Of a stretch of DNA of 64,000 nt, positions 35,624-46,500 are shown piece by piece. The stretch is from Mesocentrotus franciscanus. Lineage: Eukaryota; Echinodermata; Echinoidea; Camarodonta; Strongylocentrotidae. Within the stretch, counting starts at the first letter, position 1; the number at the start of each line of letters is the position of its first letter. The stretch is taken from NCBI GenBank assembly GCA_037976565.1, contig CP137680.1, forward strand, positions 1,091,252 through 1,155,251, in the 5' to 3' direction. The notes beneath the pieces were generated by a model. The model was given only the letters and a program-made list of their open reading frames with translations. It ran no database searches and was not told where the DNA came from. Position numbers and translations under genes: made by a program.

Positions 35624-38600
35624 CAGATAGGCAGATATTTATATATAGAGAGAGAGAGAGATAGAGAGAAATAGAGATGACAGAGAGATAGACAGACAGA
35701 CAGATAGGCAGATATATATATATATATAGAGAGAGAGAGAAATGGAGACAGAGAGATAGACAGAGAGACATAGAGAGAGACATAGACAGAGAGACATAGA
35801 GAGAGAGAGACAGAGAGAGACATAGAGAGAGACATAGAGAGAGAGACATAGAGAAAGAGACAGAGAGAGACATAGAGAGAGAGACAGAGAGAGACATAGA
35901 GAGAGAGAGAGAGAGAGACATAGAGAGAGACATAGAGAGAGAGACATAGAGAGATACATAGAGAGAGAGACATAGAGAGAAAGATATAGAGAGATGGGAG
36001 AGAAATGGAGAGGGGGTATTAAAAGATCCCCGTGACCATTATCAAATACATTCAATACTGTCATTCTCCTTTTAATACGAGATATCCGCACTCGAGTTGA
36101 GGCTGTGTGTATCTATTGCACGAAGCCGTTAGGCTGAGTGCGATAGATACACACAGCATCATCGAGGGCGGATAGATCGTATAATGAACGAATGAAAACA
36201 TGCATCATTTGTTTTATACAACGAAACTCCTAGATCCTTGTTATTTGATGTAAAAATAATTAATTCAAGATTGTTTCGTGACAGTTTATGGCTGACAAAT
36301 AAATCTCAAGTTTTAATAAGTCTCAATTTAGTGCGCACACCGTATAGATATAGCAAGTGCACCTCTATCCATACCCATTTACGCATAGTGCTGCGCAAGA
36401 ATAGGCTCTAACCTCTACGCGCACTACTGCGCGGCACTGAAAAATCGTTGGATAGTACTGGAAAATATTGCATGCTTTTTCATGAAAAAGGGTGCAATAG
36501 GCTCAGTAAATGAGTCACACGTGATCGCGCATGACCAATCATTTGATTAGGATCTGGGAGTGAGTTGTATAAATAGATATATAGAATGTAAATTGTATGA
36601 TAGATACCGATTAATTGTCTAGAAATATTCAAAATGAAACTAAAGCAGCTCTGAATTATGTATACTCAGAGGTATAGTTTTTTAGTATAATTTATGTACA
36701 TAAATGTAATTAATTGAATTCCCAAATCTTTCAATGTACTTGTATAGCCTATAGTTTATTGTATCCCCCGGCAGTATGCCGGTGGGGTACTTTGGATTCA
36801 GCAGCGTTACGCCGCCGCTGCGTCCGCCGCCGCGTCATATTCTTGTGTGCGCTCTAACTGCCACATTCCTTGACAGATTTTTTTCAAATTTTGTATGGAG
36901 GTGTATCTTGGTATAATCTACACACCTCTAACTTTTCGTGATGCTGCCCTCAGTGTTCCGTCTTCTATAGGGTAAAAAGCCATATTTTGTGGATGGTTTG
37001 TGTGCGCTCTATAGGCCACATTTCTCAAGGGATTTTGTTCAAATTTTGAACAAAGGCGTATCTTGGTATAATCTAGAAGCCTATAGATTTTGGTGACGCT
37101 GCCTCCAGTGTTCCGTCTTTTATAGGGTCAAAGGTCATATGTTGATAGATGTCTTATGTGCACTCTAGTGTGCGGTCTAACTGCATCATTTCTTGACGGA
37201 TTTCTTTCAAAATTTGTATGGAGGTGTATCTTGGTATAATCTACACACCTATAACTTTTGGTGATGCTGCCCCCATTGTTCCGTCTTCTATAGGGTAAAA
37301 GCCCATATTTTTGTGGATGGTTTGTGTGCGCTTTATAGGCGATACAACCTACACATCTACACTTTTGGGCGATGCTGCCCTCATTGTTCCGTCTTTTATA
37401 TAGTCAAAGGTCATATGTCTTTTATGCGCTCTAACTGCCACATTTCTTGACGGATTTCTTTCAAATGTTGTATGGAGGTGTGTCTTAGTACAATGTACAC
37501 ATCTTTAGTGTTTGGTGATGCTGCCACCTGTGTTCCGTCTGTTATAGGGTCAAAGTTTGTATTTTGGTGGCTGTCTTTTGTGCGCTCTAACTGCTACATT
37601 TCTTAAAAGATTTCTTTCAAATTTTCTACAGAGATGCATTGTACTCTAATCTACACACATATTGGTTTGGTGATGCTGCTCCTATCCTAGTCTTGACAAT
37701 AGTCCCGAGCCACTAGTGGCGATCTCTACATGTACATCATCCTTTTGTTTCAGGGAGGGGAGAGGGGATCTTTGTCCCTCCTTCGAACATGATTAGGACG
37801 ACACAAAATCGCTGCCACTGCCGGGGCTACATTCGCATTGCGCGGCAATACAGATTGCGATATTTCTAGTTAAATTTTGTACAACTAATTATCATAGCAC
37901 CTTGTGTGATATTGTTATCAGAAAGTGCGCTTTAGAAATCTATGTTATTATTATATTTAATATAAATTCATTACCTTTTCAGGGTGAAATGTTTGACATG
38001 AGTCTCCATGTTTTTAATTTCTAATTGATCTTACCTCTTGATTTCATATGTAGATGGCACATACAACCATCCATTCATCACCAAGAATGATACAATGTAT
38101 GTCTTTTCTTCTGATATCTGCAGGTAAGTGTTCTTATCCTGTTTAATCCTATATATACTGGGCTATTTTGAAACTGCATAGCCTTGGGGTGCTAAGCCCC
38201 CCTAAGATCTCGGCTGTGAAACAGGCTATATAGGGTTGTGAGGAAAATTCACTTAAAGCAAAATCATGGGTTTCTTTTGATAAATGGCAGACATGTATAC
38301 AATTTAACCCTCCTTAAAATATTTTATATTTGAGGTGACTCATTTAAAGCCCCTCTGCACTAGTTTGGCCAGGAGGGATTAGAGGGATTAGCATGGTCAC
38401 TGACAGGTGGTTATCTCATCAACTCAGCTCTCAATTAACATAAGAAAAAGAGGATCATGGGGGACCAACAGGCACCACTTAGGCATTGTTTTCTATATAG
38501 AGGGAGCAAGTAGCTACAAGTAGTACAGTGGGGCTTTAAAGTGTACCAATCACCAAAACATGTTTTGCTCTTGATGTAATGGGTTCCATGTGGCTATACT

Positions 38601-41600
38601 GTATTCAAAACTTCCACAAAGAGATATTGCAATCTAAATACATTCTCAATAAACAGTACAACATCTTATGGAGTAGACTAGTTAATGCATGGGTACGCAC
38701 TAGCATATAATAGGGCTCGCACGGTACTCACGTCCGATCTGGATTCCATGCCAGCCCTATACGCGGGATTTTATGTTATCATTTATGTTCTTCATACTCC
38801 TTAACCGTTTACCTACAGAATGCAAGGTAAAGTTTTTACTTACATGTAGGTTGATTTTGTACATTCTTGCTACCTATACACAAATCATGTTTTCAGGTGA
38901 TTGGTACAGTTAAGAATATCTTAGCCCTGACATGTACATGTACATAGTAAAAACAAGGTCTGTAAAAAGTGTTGATATTTAGTTTGACTTATTCAAGACA
39001 TCAGAAATCATCGGCTGCCGCAAGGCCAAAAGAGCTTTGTGTTATCTACGGCAGTAGTGGCTTTCTTGCAAGCAGCAAATGATATATGCCCGAGCTCCAT
39101 GTACATAATATTGTTATCTGTGTGATGAAGCTTTTTCAGCTTCCCCTTACAAAATACAACTCAGTTTTGATTAGAAATTAAGTAGTACTACAATCCACAT
39201 CATAATGTAGCCATAGTCAGAGATCTAACTTATCTTTTGAATTTATCGGCTCTTTTTAGATCAATCTACGCCCTCTTCTTGGAAGAAACAAATACCAGGG
39301 GTGTACCTACTCTTCGTTTCTCACCGCCCTCGTACTTGTTTGCTAACTACACCATCTACCCCCCTAATATTGGTTTCTGCACCCCTGACAAGGCTCATTG
39401 CTACCCAGGAGGGTTACTTAATGTAAGCCAGTGTCAGTTTGGTAAGTAATATGATTAAGTCAAAATGTCAGTCATAAATGTTCTAATAGCCATCTCTGTG
39501 GACAGACCACTGGGTGGAATAGTACTCGAATTTGATTTGAAAGAATATTTTAAAACTTGTTTTCAAGCAACATGTTTCTGATTCTGATCTATTTTGGGGC
39601 CTGTCTATTAAACAGTTACGAATAATCACAACTTATTTGAGATTGATTAGAGGACTTGCGATTGATTGGGATCAACCGCAACTCTCTATAAGACGGGGGC
39701 CCTGACCTGCCCTCAATGGTCACAGGCCTGTTGTAAAAAAAATGATATTTAGAAGTACATGTAGTATCCATTTCTTTCTCTGGTAGGTAGTTATTCCTTG
39801 AATGCTTTCAGTGCCTTAGGGCAATGGGGCTTAAGCCAGGGTAGGTACTTATACTTTGTAGATGCTTTGTTCATTCCAGTAGATGGATATGTATCTACTA
39901 TCATCACTACTATTAGTGATCCACTGCTTTCTCTAAAAGCTTGTTAACATATGCTGGGATAAACCACTGCAGTTTACTGCTGTTTTTTTTTCTTCTCAAG
40001 CATTCTGCATCTCACATTTGTTTATCTTATAAAACAAATATGAATGAGTACATGTAAAGGCCTCATTGCGAACAGCTACTTCTGTTATCCCCGTCTACAA
40101 TTCATGTAGTTAACACAGAAACTGCCGTGGTTTACCACGGTATAGGGAACAAGCCTTAAATTTTACCAATCACCTGAAAATTTAACTTTTGTATAGGTAG
40201 ATTGTATAAAATCAACCTTTAAAAAATTTTTACCAGACATTCTATATGTAAACAGTTATGAAGGAGTAAGAAGAAAATAAAGGATAACATGGAATCAGTT
40301 CGCTTCCTATTCTATGCGAGTGCCTATGCTTGCATTATAAAGTAGTCTACTCAAGAAAATGTTTTACAGTTCACCCGGAGTGTCTTTAAACTGCTATATC
40401 TCTTTGTAGAAGAAAGATTTGAAACTCACAATTTGACTACAGTATAGCAACATGGAATCTCTTCATTTCTCATGAACAGGTGCACCAATCTTCATGTCAT
40501 CTCCTAACTTCCTCTACGCTGACCAGTCTGTTATGGACATGGTCATTGGCGTCCATCCGGTGGAAGAGCTTCATCGGACATACTTTGATCTAGAACCTGT
40601 GAGTATATTGTCAGGTTTGGCCTGAGATGAGTGGTGCCATTGTGTGATAGACACCGTAGATGGGTGGTGCCATGGTGTGATAGACACCTTAGCTGGGTGG
40701 TACAATGGTGTGATAGACACTGTAGATGGATGGTGACATGATGTGATAGACAGGGTAGGTGGGTGGTGCCATGGTGTGATAGACACGGTAGGTGGGTGGT
40801 ACCATGGTGTGATAGACACGGAAGGTGGTACAATGGTGTGATAGACACTGTAGATGGATGGTGACATGATGTGATAGACACGGTAGGTGGGTGGTGCCAT
40901 GGTGTGATAGACACGGTAGATGGGTGGTGCCATTGTGTGATAGACATCGTAGATGGATGGTGCCATGGTGTGATAGACACCGTAGTTGGGTGGTACAATG
41001 GTGTGATAGACACTGTAGATGGATGGTGACATGATGTGATAGACACGGTAGGTGGGTGGTGCCATGGTGTGATAGACATGGTAGGTGGGTGGTACCATGG
41101 TGTGAAAGACACGGTAGGTGGATGGTACCATGGTGTGATTGAATTGAATTGAATTTGTATTTATTAACGACAACAACACACCATAATAATGACAGTACAT
41201 ATGAACAATCATACAATGCAAAGAATAATACTACAAGAACATACATAACAGAAGAGTAATGTTAATTGAACAGTAATGGTTTTAAAACGATATTTTGACA
41301 TAGATCTGCATACTATTAAATGAACAAAAGATATACACATAAATATGTGTATTACTAATATTTAGGTGAAGTTGGTGAAGTTTGAACTAGAAGTTAGCAC
41401 AAGTGCTAGTTGAGCCTAGTTCCATTGACACTGGAGATGGGTGGTGCCATAGACACTGTAGATAATTTGGACTATTAGAAATGAGCTTTCTCCATGACAC
41501 GTTAAAAACAAAAAAAAATACTTACAACAAACAAACAATAAATCAGCAATCACTGACCAAAAATATTACATAATCTAGTAGCGAGAGAGAGAGAGAGAGA

Positions 41601-44600
41601 GAGAGCCAGGACTGGGCCAGAAAGATTATGAAGCCATGTTGATCAAAAGAACATCGAACTACATGTACATGAGCAGAGACAGGGTTGCATACCAGTTGTC
41701 TGATATTTATGACACAGCAGTCACCAAAATGGCATCCTTTGGTGATTTGAAAACAGTCTGCCAGCACACATCTGAGGAAGGTGTCTGATGTATGAACGCT
41801 GAAACAGTCACACAGGTGACTGATATTGTGAATGTGTCATTGAAACTCATTAGTAATCGGAAGACATTGTCTTGGCGATCATCCCATCATAAATGTCAGA
41901 AAACTGATTTGTCTTTAGGGTGGATTAATCTGTGGTATTACAATCTTCTGGCAAAATTATTTCATGTTTGACTGATTGAACAATTTGAACACTGATAACC
42001 TGTTTGCGTGAAAACAGCCACATTGTAATACAATCTCTGTAGAAAAGTAAACTAAGTATAAGGTCAATGCCATGTCTGAATTATTTACATTCTCATTTTG
42101 CTATGTATCTTGTGTAGTTGAGTCATTTAAGATGAATAATTGAGACTATATTTTGAAAGAAGGTTGCTGGATTCTCATCATTATGTGTCATTGACTATAG
42201 GAAAATGGATGTCATTTCATTTAAATCAGTTTTATGTAATCTTCAATCATGTGAAGATTTATTTTCAGTAGAAGCAAACAACCTGATAATTCTTTGTCTT
42301 TTTGTGTTGGATTCTATAGTACACTGGAGGTCCTTTGAATGTCTCCAAGAAGCTACAGATTAATGCACATCTAAGGAGCTATGATTTCTACTGGGAAGAG
42401 TGAGTATAAATTATCAAATGATAAAAAACATACATCTATATCAATGTATGCTTGGCACAAAGATGAAAATGTATTCAAAGACAGCATACATGTATGTCAA
42501 TTAAAAAAAATAGATTTCCAAAGTTAATCACTGCTGCTTTCAAACATCAAAAGCCCTTACATTCGATTTTAAAAGTACAATATGCAATACATTCATAACC
42601 CATGTTCAAGAAAAACAAAGCATAAGCAATTAAATGAGGTGAATATTTGATTTTGTAAAGAAAAAATCATCAATTCTTAACTTGTGAATTCTAATTTTAC
42701 CATTCTTTTTGTCCTCTTTCTTTTTTGTCTTTCAGTTGGTACAAGCATGTAGCAGAAGCATATGTTCCTTTGGTCTGGATTAATGAAGTAGGTAGCAAAA
42801 AAATTATATACGGAATTGGACAAGTAGTAATTCCCAAATCACATATCTTTTACATGTGTTAATATTTTAGCATTATAATTAATTTATTGTAAAGAGCAAG
42901 ATGATTAAACTGTTCATATATTAGTACATTACCTCAATGTTACACTATTTTTATTTGTCTCATTTTCTGGAGACTGCCAAGGTGTTTGAACGTCTTCAAG
43001 AAACTTTTTATTAAAGGCCCATTTACTTGGTTGCAGGTCATAGATCATACATATTTTCATTTGCTCAACCGTTTGCTCAACTGTTCTTTGTAAAGTATTA
43101 TTTAAATAGCACATATACTTTTTTAGCATCTTATGAAGTGCTTTTTAATCACAAGGATATATATGCATTCGATTGGATTTTTGTTTCTTTTGTTTTTTTC
43201 GTTGTAATTTTGGAGTTCATGCAATCAGAGGAGTGACTCCTGTGTTTTTGGGTTTTTTTTTGTCATTCCAACAGCATGGAGCACTTACTCAAGAGTCCGC
43301 TGACGAGCTGATGAAGCAACTCTACCTACCGTTGAAGATTGGAACATACGGGACGTGGACCGCATTAGGGGTTGGATGTCTTCTGGTCTTGCTCTCTACA
43401 TGTATCTCAGTCATGCTCTGTAGATCAAAGAGGGCATCACGTCCTCTGGACTACCCTATCAATGTGAGTACAACGATCTTTACCATTTCAATTCAGTTTG
43501 AGTTTTTAGTTATATTGTACTTTTTATGCCTCCGCTACAAAGTAGCCGGAGGCATTATGTTTTCTGGTTGTCCGTCCGTCGGTACGTCCTGTTCTCGTGA
43601 TCGCGTTATCTCAAAAACCGATTGATGGATCACTGCCAAACTTGGGTTATGTATGTATCTTGCAGATCTAATGAACTGATTAGATTTTGGGGTCATGAGG
43701 TCAAAGGTCAAAGGTCACAGGGCTCATTATGTATGCAAAATAGCTTGTGATCGCGTTATCTCAAGAACCGATTGATGGATTACCGCCAAACTTATGTCAT
43801 GTATGTATCTTGCAAAGCCAATGAGCTGAGTAGATTTGTGGGGGTCACGAGGTCAAAGGTCAAAGGTCACAGGGCTTATTATGTATGCAAAAATAGCTTG
43901 TGATCGCGTTATCTCAAGAACTGATTGATGGATTCCGCCAAACTTGAGGCATGTATGTATCTTGCAGAGCCAATGAACTGATTAGATTTTGGCGTCACGA
44001 GGTTAAAGGTCAAAGGTCACAGGGCTCATTACGTATGCAAAAACAGCTTGTGATCACACTATCATTAGAACCGTGGACGGATTACCATCAAACTCAAGAC
44101 ATGTTTATGTATCTTGCAAAACCAATGAACTGATTAGATTTTAGGGTCATGAGGTCAAAGGTCATGGGTCATGGGGCTCATTATGTATGCATATAAATAG
44201 CTTTTGAACGCATTATAATTAGAACCGAGAGATGGATTACTATCAAACTCAGGACAGGAATTTATCTTGCAGAGCCATGTATATGAAAAATAGCTTGTAA
44301 TCACGATATTCTGAGAACCCGTTAATGGATTACTATCAAACTTGAATATTAAAAATTGCTTCCGTTTTGGTTTGTAAAATCGCTCTATGGCAGAGGCATC
44401 ATTTTCGACTGCGCCCAGTCGAAGTTCCATCTAGTTTGGTTATGTAATGTTATGTAACTTATATTGCTGATGGAGATCAACTTTCCACTTTATGTGGACC
44501 ATAATAAATAAATGATCAGTTACCCATTGTTATCAACACAGAATCTTTTGAATGTTTTCAAATGTTGCTCATTATTTGTAATGGTGTACAATGTCTTTGA

Positions 44601-45404
44601 ATTTGAAAATGGACAGGTATCTCTTGAAATTTATTTAGCAGTTGAACATTTTCAGTAAAATTATAAAAAAGTAAATATGATTCATATTCACATGACAATA
44701 TGAATATATAGACTTGGACTGGTTTGTCTTTCATAGAGAACCATAAGGTAGGATGAGTATCACTGGAGGTTGATTTGTAGAAGTGTTAAAATTGTCAAAA
44801 AGTTAACACAAAATCTGTTTGTATCTATTTACAAGTTGCATTTTCAAATTTAAAGAAAAAAAAAACTCAAGCAATAGATTGATTCATGCATCATATCCAC
44901 TATCTGCAAGTGGCACCATTCTTGTCCAGATCTCAAAAGATTTACAATTTTAAGAGCAATTGTTTGGAAAAGCGATTTCTAGAGATAGGCATTTAACACC
45001 AAGAAGATAAAATGCTATTGAATGAGTCACAAACAAATATCTCACAAGTTAGGAATGCCAGTGAAATTTTTTGATGAATTTCCAGGAGTAAATAAAATTG
45101 AGTTTAATTTATTACATATTAATTTTCATTAAAAATACAATGCATGATGACCACTGACCAGCCGTATTAAGAAATACTGTATATGGAAACAGAACAAGTT
45201 ACATGTGTAAGACATCTTATAAGGCGTTAAACTGGAAAGTCTTTGCGTTTTATTTGTTTGTGTGTATCAGTATATAGAAGCTTTTATTTAAACATAATCT
45301 TTTTGTAACCTTGTAATCTTTTTCTTGACCTGATATCATTGCAGACTGATGACAATGCCCCATTGATCAACGGTGATAGTACAAGGGACAGTGTTCCGTC
45401 ATGA
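27444..45404 (+). CDS. SCARB2-like: SCARB2/LIMP-2-like CD36-family gene (12 exons)
   Basis: Spliced product of about 502 residues, the usual CD36-family length. Order: short cytoplasmic N-terminus, TM1 (~12-29), large lumenal ectodomain (~30-446), TM2 (~447-468), cytoplasmic tail (470-502). Family signatures: a PPAPIYLEFYVWN segment, ERGPYVYR, SVGDP, THTVHEYIWGYKDELL, four spaced cysteines (DIC, GFC, AHC, SQC), GAPIFMSSPNFLYAD, and about nine N-glycosylation sequons. The tail ends near DDNAPLI, an acidic dileucine signal of the LIMP-2 type, so the expected role is a lysosomal membrane protein carrying glucocerebrosidase and handling lipid. That role is inferred from the family. Splice phases agree at every junction from exon 2 on. 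Exon 1 has two one-base disruptions. SCARB1/CD36 paralogy is less likely because of the tail. Confidence 0.93.
32300..32457 (+). CDS. SCARB2-like: SCARB2-like exon 2
   Basis: Acceptor TTTAAACAG|CAA, donor TACAG|GTAGGA. Encodes residues 39-91 (phase 0 in, 2 out): the start of the ectodomain with the NST sequon, WANPPAPIYLEFYVWN and ERGPYVYR, the most recognisable CD36-family signature. Confidence 0.95.
32804..32948 (+). CDS. SCARB2-like: SCARB2-like exon 3
   Basis: Acceptor GCTGTTTCAG|GGAAG, donor TTTTG|GTAAGT. Encodes residues 91-139 with NVTEHENGTVSY, SVGDP and the NLPLL segment that leads into the apical helices. Confidence 0.95.
33955..34152 (+). CDS. SCARB2-like: SCARB2-like exon 4
   Basis: Acceptor TTTTTTTCAG|ACTG, donor CCGGG|GTAAGT. 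Encodes residues 140-205: the apical helix bundle (VVNQLQFMSDLKRII) followed by THTVHEYIWGYKDELL. In LIMP-2 this helical region binds glucocerebrosidase; that function is family knowledge. Confidence 0.95.
34262..34555 (-). mobile_element. tRNA-derived SINE (intron 4)
   Basis: On the minus strand the head reads GGCGTCATGGTCTAGTGG (A box) and about 45 bases later GGTTCAAGTCC (B box), the spacing of a tRNA gene. The body includes a phrase (TGTCTTGCCAAAGGACATTA on plus) shared with the copies at 57.8 and 58.2 kb. The tail is near the ATAATAATAATA run at 34280. Confidence 0.75.
34790..34882 (-). mobile_element. tRNA-like SINE head (intron 4)
   Basis: The minus strand reads GGGGTGTGGTAGTAGAGTGG, then GGGTCAAGCCCC, fitting A and B boxes. 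It is a second, diverged SINE copy. Confidence 0.6.
35120..35261 (+). CDS. SCARB2-like: SCARB2-like exon 5
   Basis: Acceptor CTTGATACAG|AAAAAC, donor GGGACAG|GTATTG. Encodes residues 206-253: NNSNDGVYTVYTGE, then NWKGMETLPYWTTPQANMVNGT, matching the central beta-barrel region of the family. Confidence 0.95.
35468..36010. repeat. GA-rich microsatellite (intron 5)
   Basis: About 540 bases of GAGA runs with GACAGA, CATAGAGAGA and TATATA blocks. A ~127-bp higher-order unit containing GATGACAGAGAGATAGACAG recurs at ~35548 and ~35671. The Ser/Leu frames on the minus strand are artefacts. Confidence 0.95.
36098..36160. repeat. Hairpin (intron 5)
   Basis: GCTGTGTGTATCTATTGCAC and GTGCGATAGATACACACAGC form a ~20-bp stem with one mismatch around a ~20-base loop. 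Confidence 0.8.
36764..37869 (+). mobile_element. Helitron-like element (intron 5)
   Basis: Starts A|TCCCCCGGCAGT with a terminal hairpin (CCCCGGCAGTATGCCGGTGGGG region). Ends with ACTGCCGGGG (the complement of the 5' CCCCGGCAGT), a hairpin ATTGC-GCG-GCAAT, then CTAG|T. The interior has about six diverged units of ~150-170 bp beginning GTGCGCTCTAACTGCCACAT. These are Helitron2/HINE hallmarks. No Rep/helicase is encoded, so it is non-autonomous. Confidence 0.75.
38054..38123 (+). CDS. SCARB2-like: SCARB2-like exon 6
   Basis: Acceptor TCATATGTAG|ATGGC, donor CTGCAG|GTAAGTG. Encodes residues 253-276: DGTYNHPFITKNDTMYVFSS and DIC, the first conserved cysteine of the disulfide set. Confidence 0.93.
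39260..39441 (+). CDS. SCARB2-like: SCARB2-like exon 7
   Basis: Acceptor CTCTTTTTAG|ATCAA, donor CAGTTTG|GTAAGT. Encodes residues 276-337 with the NYT sequon and the cysteines of GFC, AHC and SQC around the GLLNVS motif. Confidence 0.95.
40480..40598 (+). CDS. SCARB2-like: SCARB2-like exon 8
   Basis: Acceptor CATGAACAG|GTGCA, donor GAACCT|GTGAGT. Encodes residues 337-376, starting GAPIFMSSPNFLYAD and ending FDLEP, a block conserved across CD36, SCARB1 and LIMP-2. Confidence 0.95.
40618..41140. repeat. 33-bp minisatellite (intron 8)
   Basis: About 16 units of 33 bp (consensus GGTGGTGCCATGGTGTGATA plus GACACCGTAGATG) begin only ~20 bases after the exon 8 donor. Because 33 is divisible by three, all three minus frames stay open as 11-residue repeats; they are not genes. 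Unit variants recur in blocks, showing higher-order duplication. Confidence 0.95.
41138..41350 (-). mobile_element. CR1-like 3' end (intron 8)
   Basis: GATTGAATTGAATTGAATTT on plus is a (TTCAA)n tail on minus. The body continues right (TATTTATTAACGACAACAAC). Same style as the tails at 11.7, 23.4 and 57.2 kb. Confidence 0.5.
42320..42399 (+). CDS. SCARB2-like: SCARB2-like exon 9
   Basis: Acceptor ATTCTATAG|TACAC, donor GGGAAGA|GTGAGT. Encodes residues 377-403: YTGGPLNVSKKLQINAHL..., matching the family segment where a Pro-x-Thr-Gly turn precedes a conserved strand. Confidence 0.93.
42736..42787 (+). CDS. SCARB2-like: SCARB2-like exon 10
   Basis: Acceptor TGTCTTTCAG|TTGGT, donor AATGAA|GTAGGT. 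Encodes residues 403-420 (WYKHVAEAYVPLVWINE), matching the VPLxWxxE strand of the family. Confidence 0.92.
43275..43463 (+). CDS. SCARB2-like: SCARB2-like exon 11
   Basis: Acceptor ATTCCAACAG|CATGG, donor ATCAAT|GTGAGT. Encodes residues 421-483: the last lumenal helix, TM2 (WTALGVGCLLVLLSTCISVM, ~448-467), then a basic stop-transfer CRSKR. Confidence 0.95.
43526..44434 (+). mobile_element. Helitron-like element (intron 11)
   Basis: The 5' hairpin is ATGCCTCCGC...GCCGGAGGCAT. The 3' end has GCAGAGGCAT (complementary to the 5' start), a hairpin TCGACTG-CGCC-CAGTCGA, then CTAG|T at 44431-44434. The interior holds about four ~150-170-bp tandem units beginning GATCGCGTTATCTCAA and including GAGGTCAAAGGTCA. 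A different family from the one at 36.8 kb but with the same plan. Confidence 0.78.
45345..45404 (+). CDS. SCARB2-like: SCARB2-like exon 12 (cytoplasmic tail)
   Basis: Acceptor TATCATTGCAG|ACTGA, stop TGA at 45402-45404. Encodes residues 484-502, TDDNAPLINGDSTRDSVPS. D486-xxx-L490-I491 fits the [DE]xxxL[LI] adaptor-binding signal that sends LIMP-2 to lysosomes. Confidence 0.93.
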   Translation, partial: TDDNAPLINGDSTRDSVPS

Positions 45405-45710
45405 AAAAAAACAACAAATCTGAGAGAAATAGCCCAATGCAACGTTGATCAAGGTACAGGTTTCACACAGCTTCAGACAGCTTAGTGAAATGGAGTGATG
45501 CATAAAGACATGCCATGTAAACTAAAAGGCACATGTGATGGGAAGATTGATGTATCAAATAGTGGAATGTTGTTTATTTGATTGTGGTATTTTGAATTAA
45601 ATGACATGTATTTAGCCTAACGGAGGTAGTAGGGATATATACTAAATATAACTCTAGATCAACGTAATCAATGTGCCTTCTATGCAATAAAATTCTGATT
45701 TTCAAAAAAA
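45405..45710 (+). other. SCARB2-like: Probable 3' UTR with polyadenylation signal
   Basis: The first clear AATAAA after the stop is at 45686-45691 (TGCAATAAAATTC). No competing frame lies in between. A longer 3' UTR cannot be excluded. Confidence 0.45.
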
Positions 45711-46264
45711 GTGGCTTTTCTTTTTCCAGGGATATCTTTACACAGCACTCCATTTTGCTAAGGTACATGTATGTAACAGTGTAACTCTGAAAGTATACAA
45801 GAATTTATCCATTCCACTCATGTGAGGAGGATTTGAGGGTGCTACACAAAATAATTTTTGTGAGATAATGAAAAACTGCATGAGTGTCAAATTTGAAAGA
45901 ATATACAATTTAAATGACAAAATCATCTTTTTTTAATCAAAATCGATTCAGAAACGGCTAAAATATCCATAAATATAACCATTTCAAATATTTCTGGTGC
46001 CCCACAAATATTCAGTAATTTTGAACCAGTCGTTGAAAAACGAGATAGGGCCTTACACGTTTTATTCCAGCCAATGCCAATATTGGCTTTTCGTGTTGGT
46101 TATAATACGAACAACCAGCCGGCCGTGTATTTTCATTATTAATTAATTAACGGTCACCATATTTTTTTTTAAAAGTGGAGCAGAATTGGTATGATCGTAT
46201 TCAATCTAAATTCACGCATTTTGGGGTCTAAAATTACCTTCATAGCAATTTTAGTTTCTAAAAG
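45711..46264. other. Unassigned intergenic stretch
   Basis: No gene or recognised repeat in this part of the intergenic DNA. Confidence 0.4.
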
Positions 46265-46500
46265 GGCACTAGAAATGTCAGCTAGGCGTTGTGGCGTGCG
46301 CCTGTAATCCAGCTAACAGTGGAAGTTACAAACTGATTCAACCGAGGACGCAGGTTCGAAACTGAGTCACATCTTTTCGATGGTGACGTTTAAAGGTTGG
46401 TCCCCAGACGTAAATAATCATATCTGAATGATACACGTCTGTAAAAACCCAATACACACACACACGAATAAGAATAAGAGCAATAACCATGCACTTTGAA
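46265..46500 (+). mobile_element. 7SL-like (Alu-domain-like) SINE
   Basis: GGCGTGCGCCTGTAATCCAG and CTAAC resemble the 5' Alu domain of SRP RNA. About 50 bases later GCAGGTTCGAAACTGAG is a good Pol III B box. A small hairpin CAGACGT...ACGTCTG follows, then a CA-rich tail (46453-46465). This is resemblance by eye; a tRNA-type origin remains possible. Confidence 0.5.

Noticed and set aside
35349..36091. Three long minus-strand frames over the GA-rich repeat
   Set aside because: Pure Ser/Leu/Met/Ile repetition produced by the microsatellite; no real protein features.
40543..41246. Overlapping His/Thr/Pro-rich frames on minus
   Set aside because: All arise from the 33-bp minisatellite, which keeps every frame open because 33 is divisible by three.
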